Shown here one piece after another: positions 29,923 through 39,806 of a DNA stretch of 41,966 nucleotides; position 1 is the first letter of the stretch, and the number at the start of each line of letters is the position of its first letter. The notes under the pieces were generated by a model. That model did not search any database, was not told where the DNA came from, and was given only the letters and a program-made list of their open reading frames with translations. Position numbers and translations under genes: made by a program. Origin of the DNA: Breoghania sp. (GTDB taxonomy: Bacteria > Pseudomonadota > Alphaproteobacteria > Rhizobiales > Stappiaceae); the NCBI RefSeq assembly GCF_030066895.1, contig NZ_JASJAV010000035.1:1-41966 (forward strand). Reading direction: 5' to 3'.

Positions 29923-30074
29923 GAAACCGACCTCACCTGAGAGGGCTGGGCTTGGCGGGATGTCGTGGAGTCGCTTCGTCGCATGGCGCCGATAATGGGC
30001 AAGCGGCGCGTCGCCGTCACCTGTTCAGTTGAGGCGGCAGGGCGGTTTCTGGGCAAAAAGACGATGCTTCCGCT

Positions 30075-30102
30075 TTGCCAGCTCCGCCCCACCTGCTATA
30101 TC
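30075..30102 (+). promoter_or_regulatory. Putative promoter of dapB-gpmA
   Basis: TTGCCA (30075-30080), a 16-base spacer and TATATC (30097-30102) lie 30 bases upstream of the dapB start, in the gap with the divergent recF. Confidence 0.4.
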
Positions 30103-30132
30103 GCGCAACAATGAGAAGCCTATGGAGCCGCT

Positions 30133-30939
30133 ATGTCTGATATGCGTCTAGTCGTCGTCGGAGCTGGGGGCCGGATGGGTCGCCAGCTCGTGCGGGCCGT
30201 CACCGAAATGCCAGGTGTCACGGTAAGTGGGGCCATCGAGCACAAGGGCTCGGACCTGCTTGGAAAAGATGCGGGCGTGCTGGCCGAAATCGGCGAGCTG
30301 GGCATTCCGCTCACCGACGATCCGCTGGCCACCTTCGTCAAGGCAGACGGCGTGCTGGACTTCACCCGACCGGAAGCGACCGTCGGGTTTGCCGAACTCA
30401 CCGCACAGGCGCGCATCGTCCATGTGATCGGCACGACCGGGTTCGAGGACGATCATCTGGCAAAGATCGAGGCCGCTGCACGCCATGCGACGATCGTCAA
30501 GTCGGGCAACATGAGCCTCGGCGTCAATCTGCTGGCGGAGCTGGTGCGCAGCGCGGCACGCGCGCTCGATGAGGATTTCGATATCGAGATCATGGAAATG
30601 CATCACCGGCACAAGGTGGATGCGCCGTCGGGCACTGCGCTGCTGCTCGGCGAAGTGGCCGCAGCAGGCCGCGAGATCTCGCTGAAAGACCGTTCGGTGC
30701 GGTCGCGCGACGGGGTTACGGGCGAGCGACGGGCTGGCGATATCGGCTTTGCGACGCTGCGCGGCGGCTCGATCGTGGGCGATCACACGGTGATCCTTGC
30801 CGGCGAGGGCGAGCGTATCGAACTGACCCACCGGGCCCAGGACCGCGCCATCTTCGCGCGCGGCGCGGTGAAAGCCGCGCTGTGGGTGCGCGGGCAGAAG
30901 CCCGGTCTCTACTCCATGGCTGACGTTCTCGGTCTTTGA
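30133..30939 (+). CDS. dapB: 4-hydroxy-tetrahydrodipicolinate reductase
   Basis: NAD(P)H-dependent reductase of the diaminopimelate/lysine pathway, cytoplasmic. The 268 residues have the normal length. The nucleotide-binding [17 protein letters not shown] (residues 7-23), [27 protein letters not shown] and the catalytic [20 protein letters not shown] (about 155-174) are all intact. gpmA starts 32 bases downstream, a pairing typical of Hyphomicrobiales. No lesion, as expected for a cell-wall precursor gene. Confidence 0.96.
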   Translation: MSDMRLVVVGAGGRMGRQLVRAVTEMPGVTVSGAIEHKGSDLLGKDAGVLAEIGELGIPLTDDPLATFVKADGVLDFTRPEATVGFAELTAQARIVHVIGTTGFEDDHLAKIEAAARHATIVKSGNMSLGVNLLAELVRSAARALDEDFDIEIMEMHHRHKVDAPSGTALLLGEVAAAGREISLKDRSVRSRDGVTGERRAGDIGFATLRGGSIVGDHTVILAGEGERIELTHRAQDRAIFARGAVKAALWVRGQKPGLYSMADVLGL

Positions 30940-30971
30940 ACGACACCCACCTGATCATTTCGGAGCGAACG

Positions 30972-31592
30972 ATGGAACGTCTCTTGGTGCTGGTCCGTCA
31001 CGGCCAGAGCGAATGGAACCTGAAGAACCTCTTCACCGGCTGGAAGGATCCGGACTTGACGGAGCAGGGCGTGGAAGAGGCGGTCAAGGCCGGCAAGCGG
31101 CTGAAGGAGATGGGGCTCACCTTCGACCTCGCGTTCACCTCCGCCCTGACGCGCGCTCACCACACCAAGGCGCAGATCCTGGAACAACTCGGCCAGACGG
31201 GGCTTACAAGCATTCGCGATCAGGCGCTCAACGAGCGCGACTACGGCGATCTCACCGGCCTCAACAAGGACGATACGCGCAAGAAATGGGGCGACGAGCA
31301 GGTCCATATCTGGCGCCGCTCCTACGACATGCCGCCTCCGGGCGGCGAAAGTCTGAAGATGACGGCGGAGCGCGTGCTTCCCTATTTCGAGGCGAAGATC
31401 ATGCCAGAGGTGATGAAGGGGCAGCGCGTGCTGGTCACCGCCCACGGCAATTCGCTGCGCTCGCTGATCATGAAGCTGGAAGGCTTGTCGCCGGAAGAAA
31501 TCCTGAAGCGCGAAGTGAGCACGGGCGTGCCGATCATCTACCGCTTCAACGAGGATGGCTCGGTCGCCAGCATCAAGGACCTGGCCGACTAA
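30972..31592 (+). CDS. gpmA: 2,3-bisphosphoglycerate-dependent phosphoglycerate mutase
   Basis: Interconverts 3- and 2-phosphoglycerate in glycolysis and gluconeogenesis. ATG 30972 behind GGAGCGAACG begins [20 protein letters not shown], carrying the phospho-acceptor His (LVRHG). The family segments [34 protein letters not shown] (catalytic Glu) and [16 protein letters not shown] (second His) are intact. 206 residues, the compact alphaproteobacterial form. It is probably co-transcribed with dapB. The 3' end faces the heme peroxidase pseudogene, with the hairpin at 31617-31639 between them. Confidence 0.96.
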   Translation: MERLLVLVRHGQSEWNLKNLFTGWKDPDLTEQGVEEAVKAGKRLKEMGLTFDLAFTSALTRAHHTKAQILEQLGQTGLTSIRDQALNERDYGDLTGLNKDDTRKKWGDEQVHIWRRSYDMPPPGGESLKMTAERVLPYFEAKIMPEVMKGQRVLVTAHGNSLRSLIMKLEGLSPEEILKREVSTGVPIIYRFNEDGSVASIKDLAD

Positions 31593-31607
31593 ACCCGCTT
31601 GCGCCAG

Positions 31608-31639
31608 AAAAAGAAACGCCCGGGAGCAACTTCCGGGCG
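31608..31639 (-). terminator. Intrinsic terminator for the leftward peroxidase gene
   Basis: On the minus strand CGCCCGG (31639-31633), a 9-base loop and CCGGGCG (31623-31617) are followed by TTTCTTTTT (31616-31608). This is a classical hairpin plus T-tract, 20 bases after the peroxidase stop. Its stem could also slow transcription from gpmA on the other strand. Confidence 0.75.
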
Positions 31640-31659
31640 ATGACGCGAGATCGCTTCTA

Positions 31660-33384
31660 TCAGGGCTTTGGCTTAGGCGTCGGCAGCGGATCGTCCGCCA
31701 GCCCGCAATAAGCGAGGATGCTGGCGAACGTAAAGTGCTCGCTGTCCCCAACCTTCTCGCCGGGAATGGCAAGAACCGGATCGACGATCAGATCGAGGCC
31801 CTTGCCGGTGCGCTCGCGATAGTGATCTATCAGGCCCAACAGCACCTCACCCACAATACGGCCGCCGACCTCGCCCAGTTCGTTCCCCTCCTTGAACACT
31901 TCCGCTTCCGCCAGGATGTAGTACCACAGCGGCAGTTCGTCCGTGTGCAGGATGGCGGCCGCCTCATCGAGGATCTGGTTGATCTTCGCCTCGTGGTCTG
32001 ACTTGTTGTTGCGGACGAGCATCTCCTTGGCCGTGAGCCCGATAAAGCTCGCGATATCCTATCCCGACGGCAAGCGAAAGACGCGACCACGATTGAGGTT
32101 GCGCGAGGCGAGAGATCCCAGGCCGTCCACATCGACCACACCGACCTGATGCAGCACGAAAAGGTGCTCAGTCAGTCGCGTGTCGATCTTGCGCGCCGGC
32201 TGCCAGGCGAAGGGCGTCTTGACCGGACCGTAATTGTGACGCTGGCCGTCGGTGATGGTCGGCTTCTGCGTCTTTCGGTGATGGTCGGCTTCTGCGTCTT
32301 GGAGAAATCGAAGAAATAGCGGCAGTCGATCAGGTGCTCCCTGACTAATCGGCTGAAAACCGCGTAATCCGCCTTTCATGTTGCCGGGATCGAACAGATC
32401 CACCGCAAAATAGCCGCCCCGCATCTGGTAGGACTGGCGCACCTGGCTGTGGCCGAAACGATAGGCAGCGACGGAAAACTCCACCGGCATGAAGGACGCC
32501 AGGATGCAGGCGTTCGGGTGGTCGAAGAAGCCTCCCTTGTAATAGTAACGACGCCCTTCCGTCGCGATCTTCACCACCATGTGCTTGCCGATCAGACCGG
32601 GTAGAAATTCCTCCAGGATCTCCTTGTGATAGTAATGGGTGACGTGGTCACGCACCTTTTCGAAGATTTCTTCGGCTTCCGCCGGCGCGAGCTTGTTGAG
32701 CTTCTTGCCGTGGACCTCGATGTAGTGATCGACCAGAGAATTGTGAAACTTGATCATCGAGAACTGGATCTGAGAGACGATTGCGTTCTCGTCGTTGCGC
32801 GGATTGCCGATGATCGCGGTACCGGCATCCTGCTGATACGTCCTAGAGTGCTGAAGGTCGCAGCGCGTATCCGAATAGCGCGTTCCTTCGGCAGGCTGGA
32901 GCCCGCGATTGCTCGCATCAACCTCCTTCTCCACGCCGTTGATTACCATTTTCACCTTCTTGGCGCGCCGCTGATAGAGATGGGGGCTGGCATCGCGGCC
33001 ACCGCCGTAGACGCAATCAAGATCGAGATTGGGGGTTCGACCGTTCGGAATCTGGTCACCCATGGCAGGTGTGTCGAGCGTGATGTCGTGATCGATGAAC
33101 TGCCCGAGAAAGGTGAAGCCGGAAGGGGTGTTGCTGTCGCCGGACGGGGTACTTTTCGTCTCGACCATCGGCCCCGGCTTGCCGTTGACATCCAACGCGC
33201 CCAACTTGCGCAAGTCGTCAACGGAGCTCGGATGAGGAGAAAGAATTTCCCCTGAGGTCTCACTCACCTTCTGGCCAAGCGCAAACAGGCGACCAAACCG
33301 CCCTTCGCGCTGTTCCCGCCCCCCTTTCGCTCGGTACAGGTCTGAAAGCGCGCGCCAACTCTGGATTGCAGAACGGCCCACCAT
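31660..33384 (-). pseudogene. Animal-type heme peroxidase, damaged
   Basis: Peroxidase-cyclooxygenase superfamily enzyme; the bacterial members' substrates are mostly unknown. The distal heme site FLGQFIDHDITLD (about residue 92) and proximal site VAAYRFGHSQVRQSYQ are intact. A one-base insertion near 32342 throws the frame out after RGFQPIS. A perfect 26-bp tandem duplication (32249-32274 and 32275-32300) then brings it back, since 1 + 26 = 27, so about 20 codons are scrambled before TQKPTITDGQRHNYGPVK resumes. UAG 32061-32059 replaces Gln in RVFRLPSG/Q-DIASFIGL. The tail continues in frame to DDPLPTPKPKP. No signal peptide is visible. ATG 33384 is the first in-frame start; the upstream 200 bases are AT-rich without a gene. 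Confidence 0.85.
32249..32300. repeat. Perfect 26-bp tandem duplication in the peroxidase gene
   Basis: TCGGTGATGGTCGGCTTCTG plus CGTCTT occurs twice head to tail without a mismatch. In protein terms TQKPTITDG is encoded by the copy nearer the gene's 3' end and repeated out of frame in the other. Confidence 0.95.
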
Positions 33385-33609
33385 GTCCTGCCATATGTCT
33401 CTCCCATTCTAATATCATGATAAAGGCACAGGAAAGGGCGCACGCGAACGGCCAAATGCGCATCGCGCATCTAGTCGCCAACGCATGACAAAAAGGGTAC
33501 GGGCGCTCGGTTTAAATCGCGTCTGAATATTCTAAGTTCAAGATATGGAAGCTATGCGAGATTTCTAATCTATGTCAATTAAAACAATAACTTAGATCCC
33601 GCGTTGCAT

Positions 33610-34032
33610 TCAGCCCCGATCATGGTGCAATTGTTCCAGCAAGTCTGCGACGAGTTGCTCGCGCGCCGTCTTGTCATAGGCTTCCGCCGCGCCCGATCCT
33701 CAGACGGGGCCGTCCCAAGCTGCATCGCCTTCGAACCGCGCGACCACGTGAACGTGAAGCTGGCGCACAACGTTGCCGAGCGCCCCGACATTGAGCTTGT
33801 CGCAACCCGTCACCGCTTTCAGCGCGCGGCAAGCGAGCGAAATCTCCTCCATCAGCAGCGCGCGTTCTTCTACGTCCAGATCGATGATCTCGCTAAGCCC
33901 GGCCTTGCGCGGCACCATCAGGAGCCAGGAAAACCGGACGTCGTTCATCAACCGGACGGTGGAGAGCCGCATGTCGAGCAGGGGAATGCTGTCGGCCTCA
34001 AGCCGGGGATCGAGGGTGAAGGCGTCGCTCAT
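33610..34032 (-). pseudogene. HIT-family protein with UGA at a conserved Trp
   Basis: Histidine-triad nucleotide-hydrolase-type protein. From ATG 34032 (MSDAFTLDPRLEADSIPLLD) it reads VRFSWLLMVPRKAGLSEIID to the triad QLHVHVVARFEGDAAWDGPV. UGA 33702-33700 then stands where relatives have Trp (GPVWG). The same frame continues GSGAAEAYDKTAREQLVADL to TGA 33612-33610, giving the usual 140 residues. The triad lies before the stop and the lost tail is about 29 residues, so residual activity is conceivable. It sits upstream of, and divergent from, the 4.5S RNA and dnaX. Confidence 0.72.
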
Positions 34033-34124
34033 GTTCGGATCCTGTTGTCAGTCGATGAATGCCGCGGACGGGATGAGAATCCGGCTGCGAACGGTCAATG
34101 ATGTTCTTATCCCTTCCTTCCCTC

Positions 34125-34155
34125 TTGCCAATCCCCACCCTCCTCCTGATATAAG
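34125..34155 (+). promoter_or_regulatory. ffs: Putative promoter of the 4.5S RNA
   Basis: TTGCCA (34125-34130) and TATAAG (34150-34155) precede the predicted RNA 5' end by the expected 6-7 bases. The spacer of 19 is longer than ideal. Confidence 0.4.
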
Positions 34156-34160
34156 GGCCT

Positions 34161-34262
34161 CGGGAGGTTGGCAGTGGACGGGCCACTCGCCAACCGGGTC
34201 AGGTCCGGAAGGAAGCAACCCCAACGAGTTTCGGCGCGGGTCACCGTGTCCAGCCTCCCACC
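34161..34262 (+). ncRNA. ffs: Signal recognition particle 4.5S RNA
   Basis: The universally conserved SRP core GGTCAGGTCCGGAAGGAAGC is at 34197-34216, with the Ffh-binding tetraloop GGAA flanked by asymmetric-loop bases. The terminal stem pairs GGGAGG (34162-34167) with CCTCCC (34254-34259), giving a small hairpin-type RNA of about 100 nt. It sits directly upstream of dnaX, the standard place in Hyphomicrobiales. Ends are estimated from pairing and the upstream TATAAG. The RNA is undamaged, as expected for an essential component of membrane-protein targeting. Confidence 0.93.
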
Positions 34263-34398
34263 CTATCACCCCGCAGGGGCCTCGCGGATTACCGGTCGGG
34301 CAGAGCATACGGGTTTTGCGTTTTTCCCGCACGGCACGCGATCGCTTGCAAAGCCGGCCGCGGCAGCCACGCGGCCCGGACAAAGGCGTGACGGCCAG

Positions 34399-36351
34399 GT
34401 GGACGGCACTCTCACCAGCGATAACGAGAAACCCGGCGCTTCGGGTCCTTCTGACGCTTCGGGCGAAACCCGGGAGAGCGGCGCTTATCGCGTGCTCGCG
34501 CGCAAGTACCGCCCCAACAATTTCGACGATCTGATCGGCCAGAAGCCGATGGTCCGCACGCTGTCGAACGCCTTCGAGACGGGGCGTATCGCGCAAGGCT
34601 GGATTCTGACCGGCGTGCGCGGGGTGGGCAAGACCACGACGGCCCGCATTATGGCGCGCGCGCTCAATTACGAGATCCCCGGAGAGATCGACAAGCCGAC
34701 CATCCATCTCGACCGCGAAGGCACCCGCTGCCGCGCGATCATGGAAGGCCGCCATGTCGACGTGATCGAGATGGATGCCGCCTCGCACACCGGCATCAAC
34801 GATATCCGGGAGATAACGGATGCGGCGCGCTACCGCCCGGTTTCGGCGCGCTACAAGGTCTACATCATCGATGAGGTACACATGCTGTCGAACGCAGCCT
34901 TCAACGGGCTGCTGAAGACGCTCGAAGAGCCGCCGGAGCATGTGAAGTTCATTTTCGCGACCACCGAAATCCGCAAGGTACCGGTGACGGTGCTGTCGCG
35001 CTGCCAGCGCTTCGATCTGCGCCGGGTGGAGGCGGGCACGCTGGTCGCCCACATGAAGCGGATCGCGGACGCGGAAAAGATCGAGATCGAGGACGAGGCG
35101 CTGGCGCTGGTGGCGCGCGCGGCCGAGGGCTCGGTGCGTGATGCGCTCTCGCTGCTCGATCAGGCCATGGCGCACGGCAACGGCAAGATCACGGCGGAAG
35201 ATCTGTGCTCCATGCTGGGGCTCGCCGATCACGCCCGTGTCATCGACCTGTTCGAACACACGATGAAGGGCGATGCGGCCGGAGCGCTTTCGGAACTGCG
35301 CGCGCAGTATGATATTGGCGCGGATCCGGGCGTGGTGATGACCGATCTCGCCGATTTCGTGCATCTGGTCACCCGGCTGAAGATCGTGCCCGATGCGGGC
35401 GACGATGTTTCCGTCACCGAGATGGAGCGCCAGCGCGGCCAGACATTCGCCAACGAGCTTTCCATGCGGGTGCTGAACCGCGCCTGGCAGATGCTGCTGA
35501 AGGCCATACCGGAGGTGCAGAACGCGCCCAAGCCGCTGGCAGCCGCCGACATGGCGCTGGTGCGGCTGTGCTATGCCGCCGATCTGCCGACGCCCGACGA
35601 GGCGCTGCGGCGGCTGGCGGAAGACGATGGAAACCATCAGGGTGGCCCGGCCACCGGCGGTGGCGGATCCACAGGCCCTTCCGGCGGCGGCAATATGGGC
35701 GCGCAGGCCGGCGGATCGGTTTCCGCGCAGGGCGGACAGTCCATGCCGGGGTCCGCGCCGATGCCCAATTCCGGGCCCCGGCTGCACGCGGTGGCAGGCG
35801 GTCGAGCGGCAGTGGAGGCGGAGCCTCAGGAACACGGGCTGGCGAAAGCGCCCGAACGCGCTCCGGAAGCGCGACCGGCCGCGCACGGAGAGGCAGAGGC
35901 CGAAGACGGCCCGCGAAGCCTTGAGGACGTCGCCACCCTTTGCGTTCAGCACCGCGACCTGACGCTGAAATTTGCCGTGGAACGGCAGATGCGGCTGGTA
36001 CGGTTCGAACGCGGCCGTATCGAGGTGGTGATCGATCAGGGCGCACCGTCCGATCTCGCCGGTCAGCTCGGCCACAAGCTTGGCGAGTGGACGGGCGAGC
36101 GCTGGATCGTGGTCGTGGTGCGCGGCGAAGCGGACTCGACCATCTACGAGCGCCGCCAGGCCACTCAGGCCAAGATCGTTTCCGATGCCATGGCCGATCC
36201 GGCCGTGCATGTAGTGCTGGATACCTTTCCCGGCGCCAAGATCGTCGACGTCCGGGTGGCGGAGGACGCGGCGGTCGACGAAGCCGCGCCGCATCCCGAC
36301 GAGACCCTTGAAGACCCCGATGCGGACGACGACACGAATAACGACGCTTGA
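34399..36351 (+). CDS. dnaX: DNA polymerase III subunit gamma/tau
   Basis: Clamp-loader ATPase. Conserved text starts YRVLARKYRPNNFDDLIGQK. Walker A is GVRGVGKTTTARIMARALNY, Walker B YIIDEVHMLS, sensor region FIFATTEIRKVPVTVLSRCQ. The zinc-binding cysteine cluster of E. coli DnaX is reduced to one Cys (EGTRCRAIMEGRHVDVIEMD), which I recall as normal in rhizobial homologues. The C-terminal tau part has a Gly/Pro-rich linker (about 415-510) and a polymerase-binding region ending DPDADDDTNNDA. The start is uncertain: I use GTG 34399 (VDGTLTSDNEKPG); an open frame reaching back to 34168 overlaps the SRP RNA and is not credible. No lesion in 650 codons. Confidence 0.93.
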   Translation: MDGTLTSDNEKPGASGPSDASGETRESGAYRVLARKYRPNNFDDLIGQKPMVRTLSNAFETGRIAQGWILTGVRGVGKTTTARIMARALNYEIPGEIDKPTIHLDREGTRCRAIMEGRHVDVIEMDAASHTGINDIREITDAARYRPVSARYKVYIIDEVHMLSNAAFNGLLKTLEEPPEHVKFIFATTEIRKVPVTVLSRCQRFDLRRVEAGTLVAHMKRIADAEKIEIEDEALALVARAAEGSVRDALSLLDQAMAHGNGKITAEDLCSMLGLADHARVIDLFEHTMKGDAAGALSELRAQYDIGADPGVVMTDLADFVHLVTRLKIVPDAGDDVSVTEMERQRGQTFANELSMRVLNRAWQMLLKAIPEVQNAPKPLAAADMALVRLCYAADLPTPDEALRRLAEDDGNHQGGPATGGGGSTGPSGGGNMGAQAGGSVSAQGGQSMPGSAPMPNSGPRLHAVAGGRAAVEAEPQEHGLAKAPERAPEARPAAHGEAEAEDGPRSLEDVATLCVQHRDLTLKFAVERQMRLVRFERGRIEVVIDQGAPSDLAGQLGHKLGEWTGERWIVVVVRGEADSTIYERRQATQAKIVSDAMADPAVHVVLDTFPGAKIVDVRVAEDAAVDEAAPHPDETLEDPDADDDTNNDA

Positions 36352-36399
36352 TCCCGCCGGAGGAACAGGCCGGTCAATGATACGAAAAGGTTTGGGACC

Positions 36400-36720
36400 A
36401 TGGATTTCCTAAAGATGATGAAGCAGGCCAAGCAGCTCCAGGAGCAGATGGGCAACCTGCAGGAAGAGATCGGCACGATCGAGGTCACGGGCACGGCGGG
36501 TGCCGGGCTCGTCACGGCGGTGATGAGCGGCAAGGGCGAGATGAAGAGCCTGAAGATCAATCCCTCGCTCGCCAAGGAAGACGAGGTGGAGATCCTGGAA
36601 GACCTGATCCTCGCCGCCCACAACGACGCCAAGGCCAAGGCGGAAGCCGCCATGCAGGAAAAGACCCAGGACCTGATGTCCAGCATGGGCCTGCCCGCCG
36701 GAATGAAGCTGCCGTTCTGA
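36400..36720 (+). CDS. YbaB/EbfC family nucleoid-associated protein
   Basis: A 106-residue small DNA-binding protein, starting [20 protein letters not shown] with the family's N-terminal helix, then [20 protein letters not shown] and C-terminal [14 protein letters not shown]. It lies between dnaX (48 bases) and recR (49 bases), the conserved dnaX-ybaB-recR operon. Family members dimerise and bind DNA; the precise role is unsettled. Open. Confidence 0.93.
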   Translation: MDFLKMMKQAKQLQEQMGNLQEEIGTIEVTGTAGAGLVTAVMSGKGEMKSLKINPSLAKEDEVEILEDLILAAHNDAKAKAEAAMQEKTQDLMSSMGLPAGMKLPF

Positions 36721-36769
36721 GGCGCTTGGGGGAAGTAGGGCGAACGATGGCGATGGGTGCGCGCGCACA

Positions 36770-37378
36770 ATGAGCAGTCGCAAGGTTGCCGGTCCGGAAA
36801 TCGAGACCCTGATCCAGTTGCTTGCCAAGTTGCCGGGGCTCGGCCCCCGCTCGGCCAAGCGCGCCACGCTTCACCTTATCCAGAAGAAGGACCAGCTCTT
36901 CGCCCCGCTGACAAAGGCGATGGAGGTAGCGCTGGACGAGGTCAAGGTCTGTTCGATCTGCGGCAATATCGATACGTCCGACCCTTGCACCACCTGCTCC
37001 GATCCGCGCCGAGACGACAGCACCATCGTCGTGGTGGAGGATGTGTCCGACCTGTGGGCGCTGGAGCGAGTCTCGGCGGTCAATGCCCGCTATCACGTGC
37101 TCGGCGGCACACTGTCGCCGCTCGATGAAGTGACGCCGGAAGATCTCAATATTGCCAGGCTTGTGGAGCGGGTGCGCCAGGGCGCGGTCACAGAGGTGAT
37201 CCTGGCGGTCAACGCCACGGTCGAAGGCCAGACCACCGCCCATTACGTGACCGATCAGCTCGCGGGCCTCGACGTCAAGATTTCTCGGCTGGCCCACGGC
37301 GTGCCGGTGGGCGGTGAACTCGACTATCTCGATGAGGGCACGCTTGCCCAGGCCCTGAAGGCGCGCACGCCGTTTTGA
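36770..37378 (+). CDS. recR: Recombination mediator RecR
   Basis: Ring-forming protein of the RecFOR pathway. 202 residues: the helix-hairpin-helix [19 protein letters not shown] (about 19-37), the zinc finger [16 protein letters not shown] (64-79), Toprim [15 protein letters not shown] and the C-terminal [20 protein letters not shown] are all present. It is last in the dnaX-ybaB-recR operon; recF is also intact in this window. No clear terminator follows. Open. Confidence 0.95.
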   Translation: MSSRKVAGPEIETLIQLLAKLPGLGPRSAKRATLHLIQKKDQLFAPLTKAMEVALDEVKVCSICGNIDTSDPCTTCSDPRRDDSTIVVVEDVSDLWALERVSAVNARYHVLGGTLSPLDEVTPEDLNIARLVERVRQGAVTEVILAVNATVEGQTTAHYVTDQLAGLDVKISRLAHGVPVGGELDYLDEGTLAQALKARTPF

Positions 37379-37419
37379 GGCCTGCCGCCGCCAACTGCAG
37401 CAACCTCCCCAGTCCGCTC

Positions 37420-37560
37420 CCGATCTATTTTCTCATCTTATATGCAGCGTAATACATATTACGTATAAATCGTATTACTTCTTAAAAAATAATTTACATC
37501 TAAAAAACTATTAGTCGGATATTAGAATTATCCGGCAATCATCGCGCTCGTAATTTCTCT
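37420..37560. promoter_or_regulatory. AT-rich upstream region with two inverted repeats
   Basis: A strikingly AT-rich stretch in GC-rich DNA, upstream of the FIST-domain receptor. It holds CGTAATA-ca-TATTACG (37448-37463), a related GTATTAC at 37472-37478, and CGGATA-ttagaat-TATCCG (37516-37534). Such palindromes could be operators. No gene is seen in the 213-base gap. Confidence 0.45.
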
Positions 37561-37591
37561 ATACTTGGCGATATGCGAGGCGAAAAGCGGA

Positions 37592-39618
37592 ATGATCAAG
37601 CGTAAGGAAAAGAAATCTGAAGTGCCGATGCCCGAAATGGCGGAGTTCGAGCCCCCGGCACCGCAGAGCGACGCTGCTCCCCACGTCAAAACCCTGCTTT
37701 CCGATGATCGCCTATCGGGCGTAAGTGCGGACAATTTCAGATTTGACGGCGCCAAAGCCGCCCTCGTCGTTGCCTATATTTCTCCCCACATCGGCTTTGC
37801 CGAAACCGTTCGCCAGATCCAGAAGCTCGCCGGATCCGCCCGCGTCGTCGCCACGACAACGGCCGGGGAACTCTGTTCAAGCGGCTCGGAGAGCGTCTAT
37901 TGCGGCACGGCGAAAACCTGGCGCAGTGTCGTTCTTCAGATCTTCTCTCGGCGCCTGATCGACAAGGCAGAGGTCTTCGCCGTCCCGCTTCACTGTCAGG
38001 ATATCCGCTCCGGCGGAACGTCGATGGATCGCGAGATGCGGATCGACAAGATCCGCCGGGCCCTGGACAACGTGAAACCGTCCTTTTCGCTCGATCCCCA
38101 CAACAGCTTTGCCCTGACCTCCATCGACGGTCTTTCCAATTCCGAGAACTATTTCATGGAAGCCGTCTATCGCGTGGCGCGTTCTCCGTGCGTGTTCGTG
38201 GTCGGATCGGCGGGCGGCACAAGCTCGATTTCCAGCAGACGCAGCTGCATGACGGCAAGCAGGCGCTGGAAAACCATGTGGTTCTGGTCTTCGTCCGCCT
38301 GGCGGAAGGCTGCCGCTATGGCATCATGAAGAGCCAGAACTTCAAGAAGACCGGCCCGACCTTCGTCGTCGTCGAGCCGATGTAGACCATCGCACTGTCA
38401 GTTCCGTGCTCGATGCGCAGACCGGTAAGGTCATTTCGCTGGTCGAGGCCCTTGCCGCAACCTTTGCGACGACGTCGGACAATGTGGCGAACGTGCTCGG
38501 CGGGCGCGCCTTCGGGATCGATCTGCAGGGAGAGATCTTCGTCCGCTCGGTCGCCGCGATCGATGCGGAAAACGGCAAGGTAAGCTTCTATTGCGATGTC
38601 GGCCCCGGCGATGAACTGGTCATGCTGGAGCCGATCGACTTCCTCGACCAGACGCGCCGCGACATTGCCGCCTATCTCAAGGGCAAGCCGAAGCCGGTCG
38701 CGGTACTGATGAACGACTGCATCCTGCGGCACCTATCGAATGCGAATGCTCTCGGCCAGGCCAAGGATCTCTAGCCGGTGCAGGCTGCCGGGTTCTCCAC
38801 CTTCGGCGAGCTGTTCGGCATCAACATCAACCAGACACTTGTTGCGCTCATCTCCTTTGCCGATGTGGAGAACGATTATCGCAATGAATTTATTGATAAT
38901 TTCGCGAACTACTATGCCCGGTTCGTAGAATATTTCACGCGCCGGAAACTCAATCAGCTCCAGATGCTCAATACGCTGCGCAGCGCGATCATCACCGATA
39001 TCGTCGACCATCTGTCCGTCGCCTCCAAAGTCGAGGGCGTGCTCGGCGAAGTGTCGGAAATCGGCACCGTCATCGACGGCATCCGCAGCGCCATGGGCAA
39101 GGGGGCCAATGCCGGCAAGGACGGCGGCAACACCAATACCGAACAGCTCGCCGGCCAGTTCCAGAGCCTGAGCGGGTCGCTGCAGGCGCTTCGTCAGGTG
39201 TTGTCGATCATCGACAACATCACCAGTCAGACAAACCTGCTGGCGCTCAATGCCACGATCGAGGCGGCCCGTGCCGGCGAGGCAGGGAAGGGCTTCAGCG
39301 TCGTTGCGGGCGAAGTGAAGAAGCTCGCCAACGACGCGAAATCCTCGCTCAGCCACACCCAGGCGGCCGTGGGCGAGATCGAAACATCGCTCGAGCAGCT
39401 CGCCTATCATCGAGGCGACCAAGGCGCAGATCGCCCATGAGGGCGACCGCTACAAGGATGTCGTCGTCCAGGTGGAGGGGATCTTCGCCCAGACCGGCAA
39501 TATCGAACGCTCACTCAATGATCTGACCCAGATCCTCGCCACCCATCGTGCCGGTGTGGATGACGTCATGGTCCAGATCGACCTGTTGAAACGCCTCGAT
39601 GCGAACGCAGCCGCATAG
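37592..39618 (+). pseudogene. FIST-domain cytoplasmic chemoreceptor, broken
   Basis: FIST_N plus FIST_C sensory module joined to a methyl-accepting signalling domain, with no membrane segment, so a soluble receptor; FIST domains are thought to bind small ligands such as amino acids. ATG 37592 starts MIKRKEKKSEVPMPEM. FIST_N text includes ALVVAYISPHIGFAETVRQI. A 2-base insertion near 38220 (GSAGG/KLDFQQTQLHDGKQALE), a one-base loss near 38384 (VVEPM/DHRTVSSVLDAQTG), UAG 38772-38774 ([20 protein letters not shown]) and a one-base insertion near 39409 ([19 protein letters not shown]) break it. The receptor hairpin tip [20 protein letters not shown] and [15 protein letters not shown] are well conserved. 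It ends LDANAAA at TAG 39616-39618. Confidence 0.85.
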
Positions 39619-39806
39619 GTAAACATATATAATTATACTTAATATGCATTCCCGAACAATTTAATCTGCGGCCTTCATGAATTCTCTTTTCAATAATATC
39701 CGGTGTTTACACAATATGAATTTTTGCTCGGGTAACTGAGTCATCTGACAGGCCGCAGGTATTAGTTCAAGTGCGTCCAAAAACGCTTCACGAGAGTGCG
39801 CGAAAT
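39619..39806. promoter_or_regulatory. AT-rich region upstream of the response regulator
   Basis: This 188-base gap is strongly AT-rich from 39619 to 39735 and contains the perfect palindrome TATAATTATA (39628-39637) and ATGCAT (39644-39649). It probably carries a promoter for the response-regulator gene, but no single -35/-10 pair stands out. Confidence 0.35.

Noticed and set aside
34168..34398. Upstream extension of the dnaX frame
   Set aside because: It runs through the conserved 4.5S RNA and has no conserved protein text, so translation from 34168 is not credible.
34048..36294. Open frame of 748 codons antisense to dnaX and the 4.5S RNA
   Set aside because: Same GC-driven shadow effect; dnaX on the other strand has all family motifs.
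38383..38385. UAG after VVEPM in the FIST receptor counted as a separate nonsense mutation
   Set aside because: The trace changes frame at this exact place, so this stop is a by-product of the indel and not an independent lesion.
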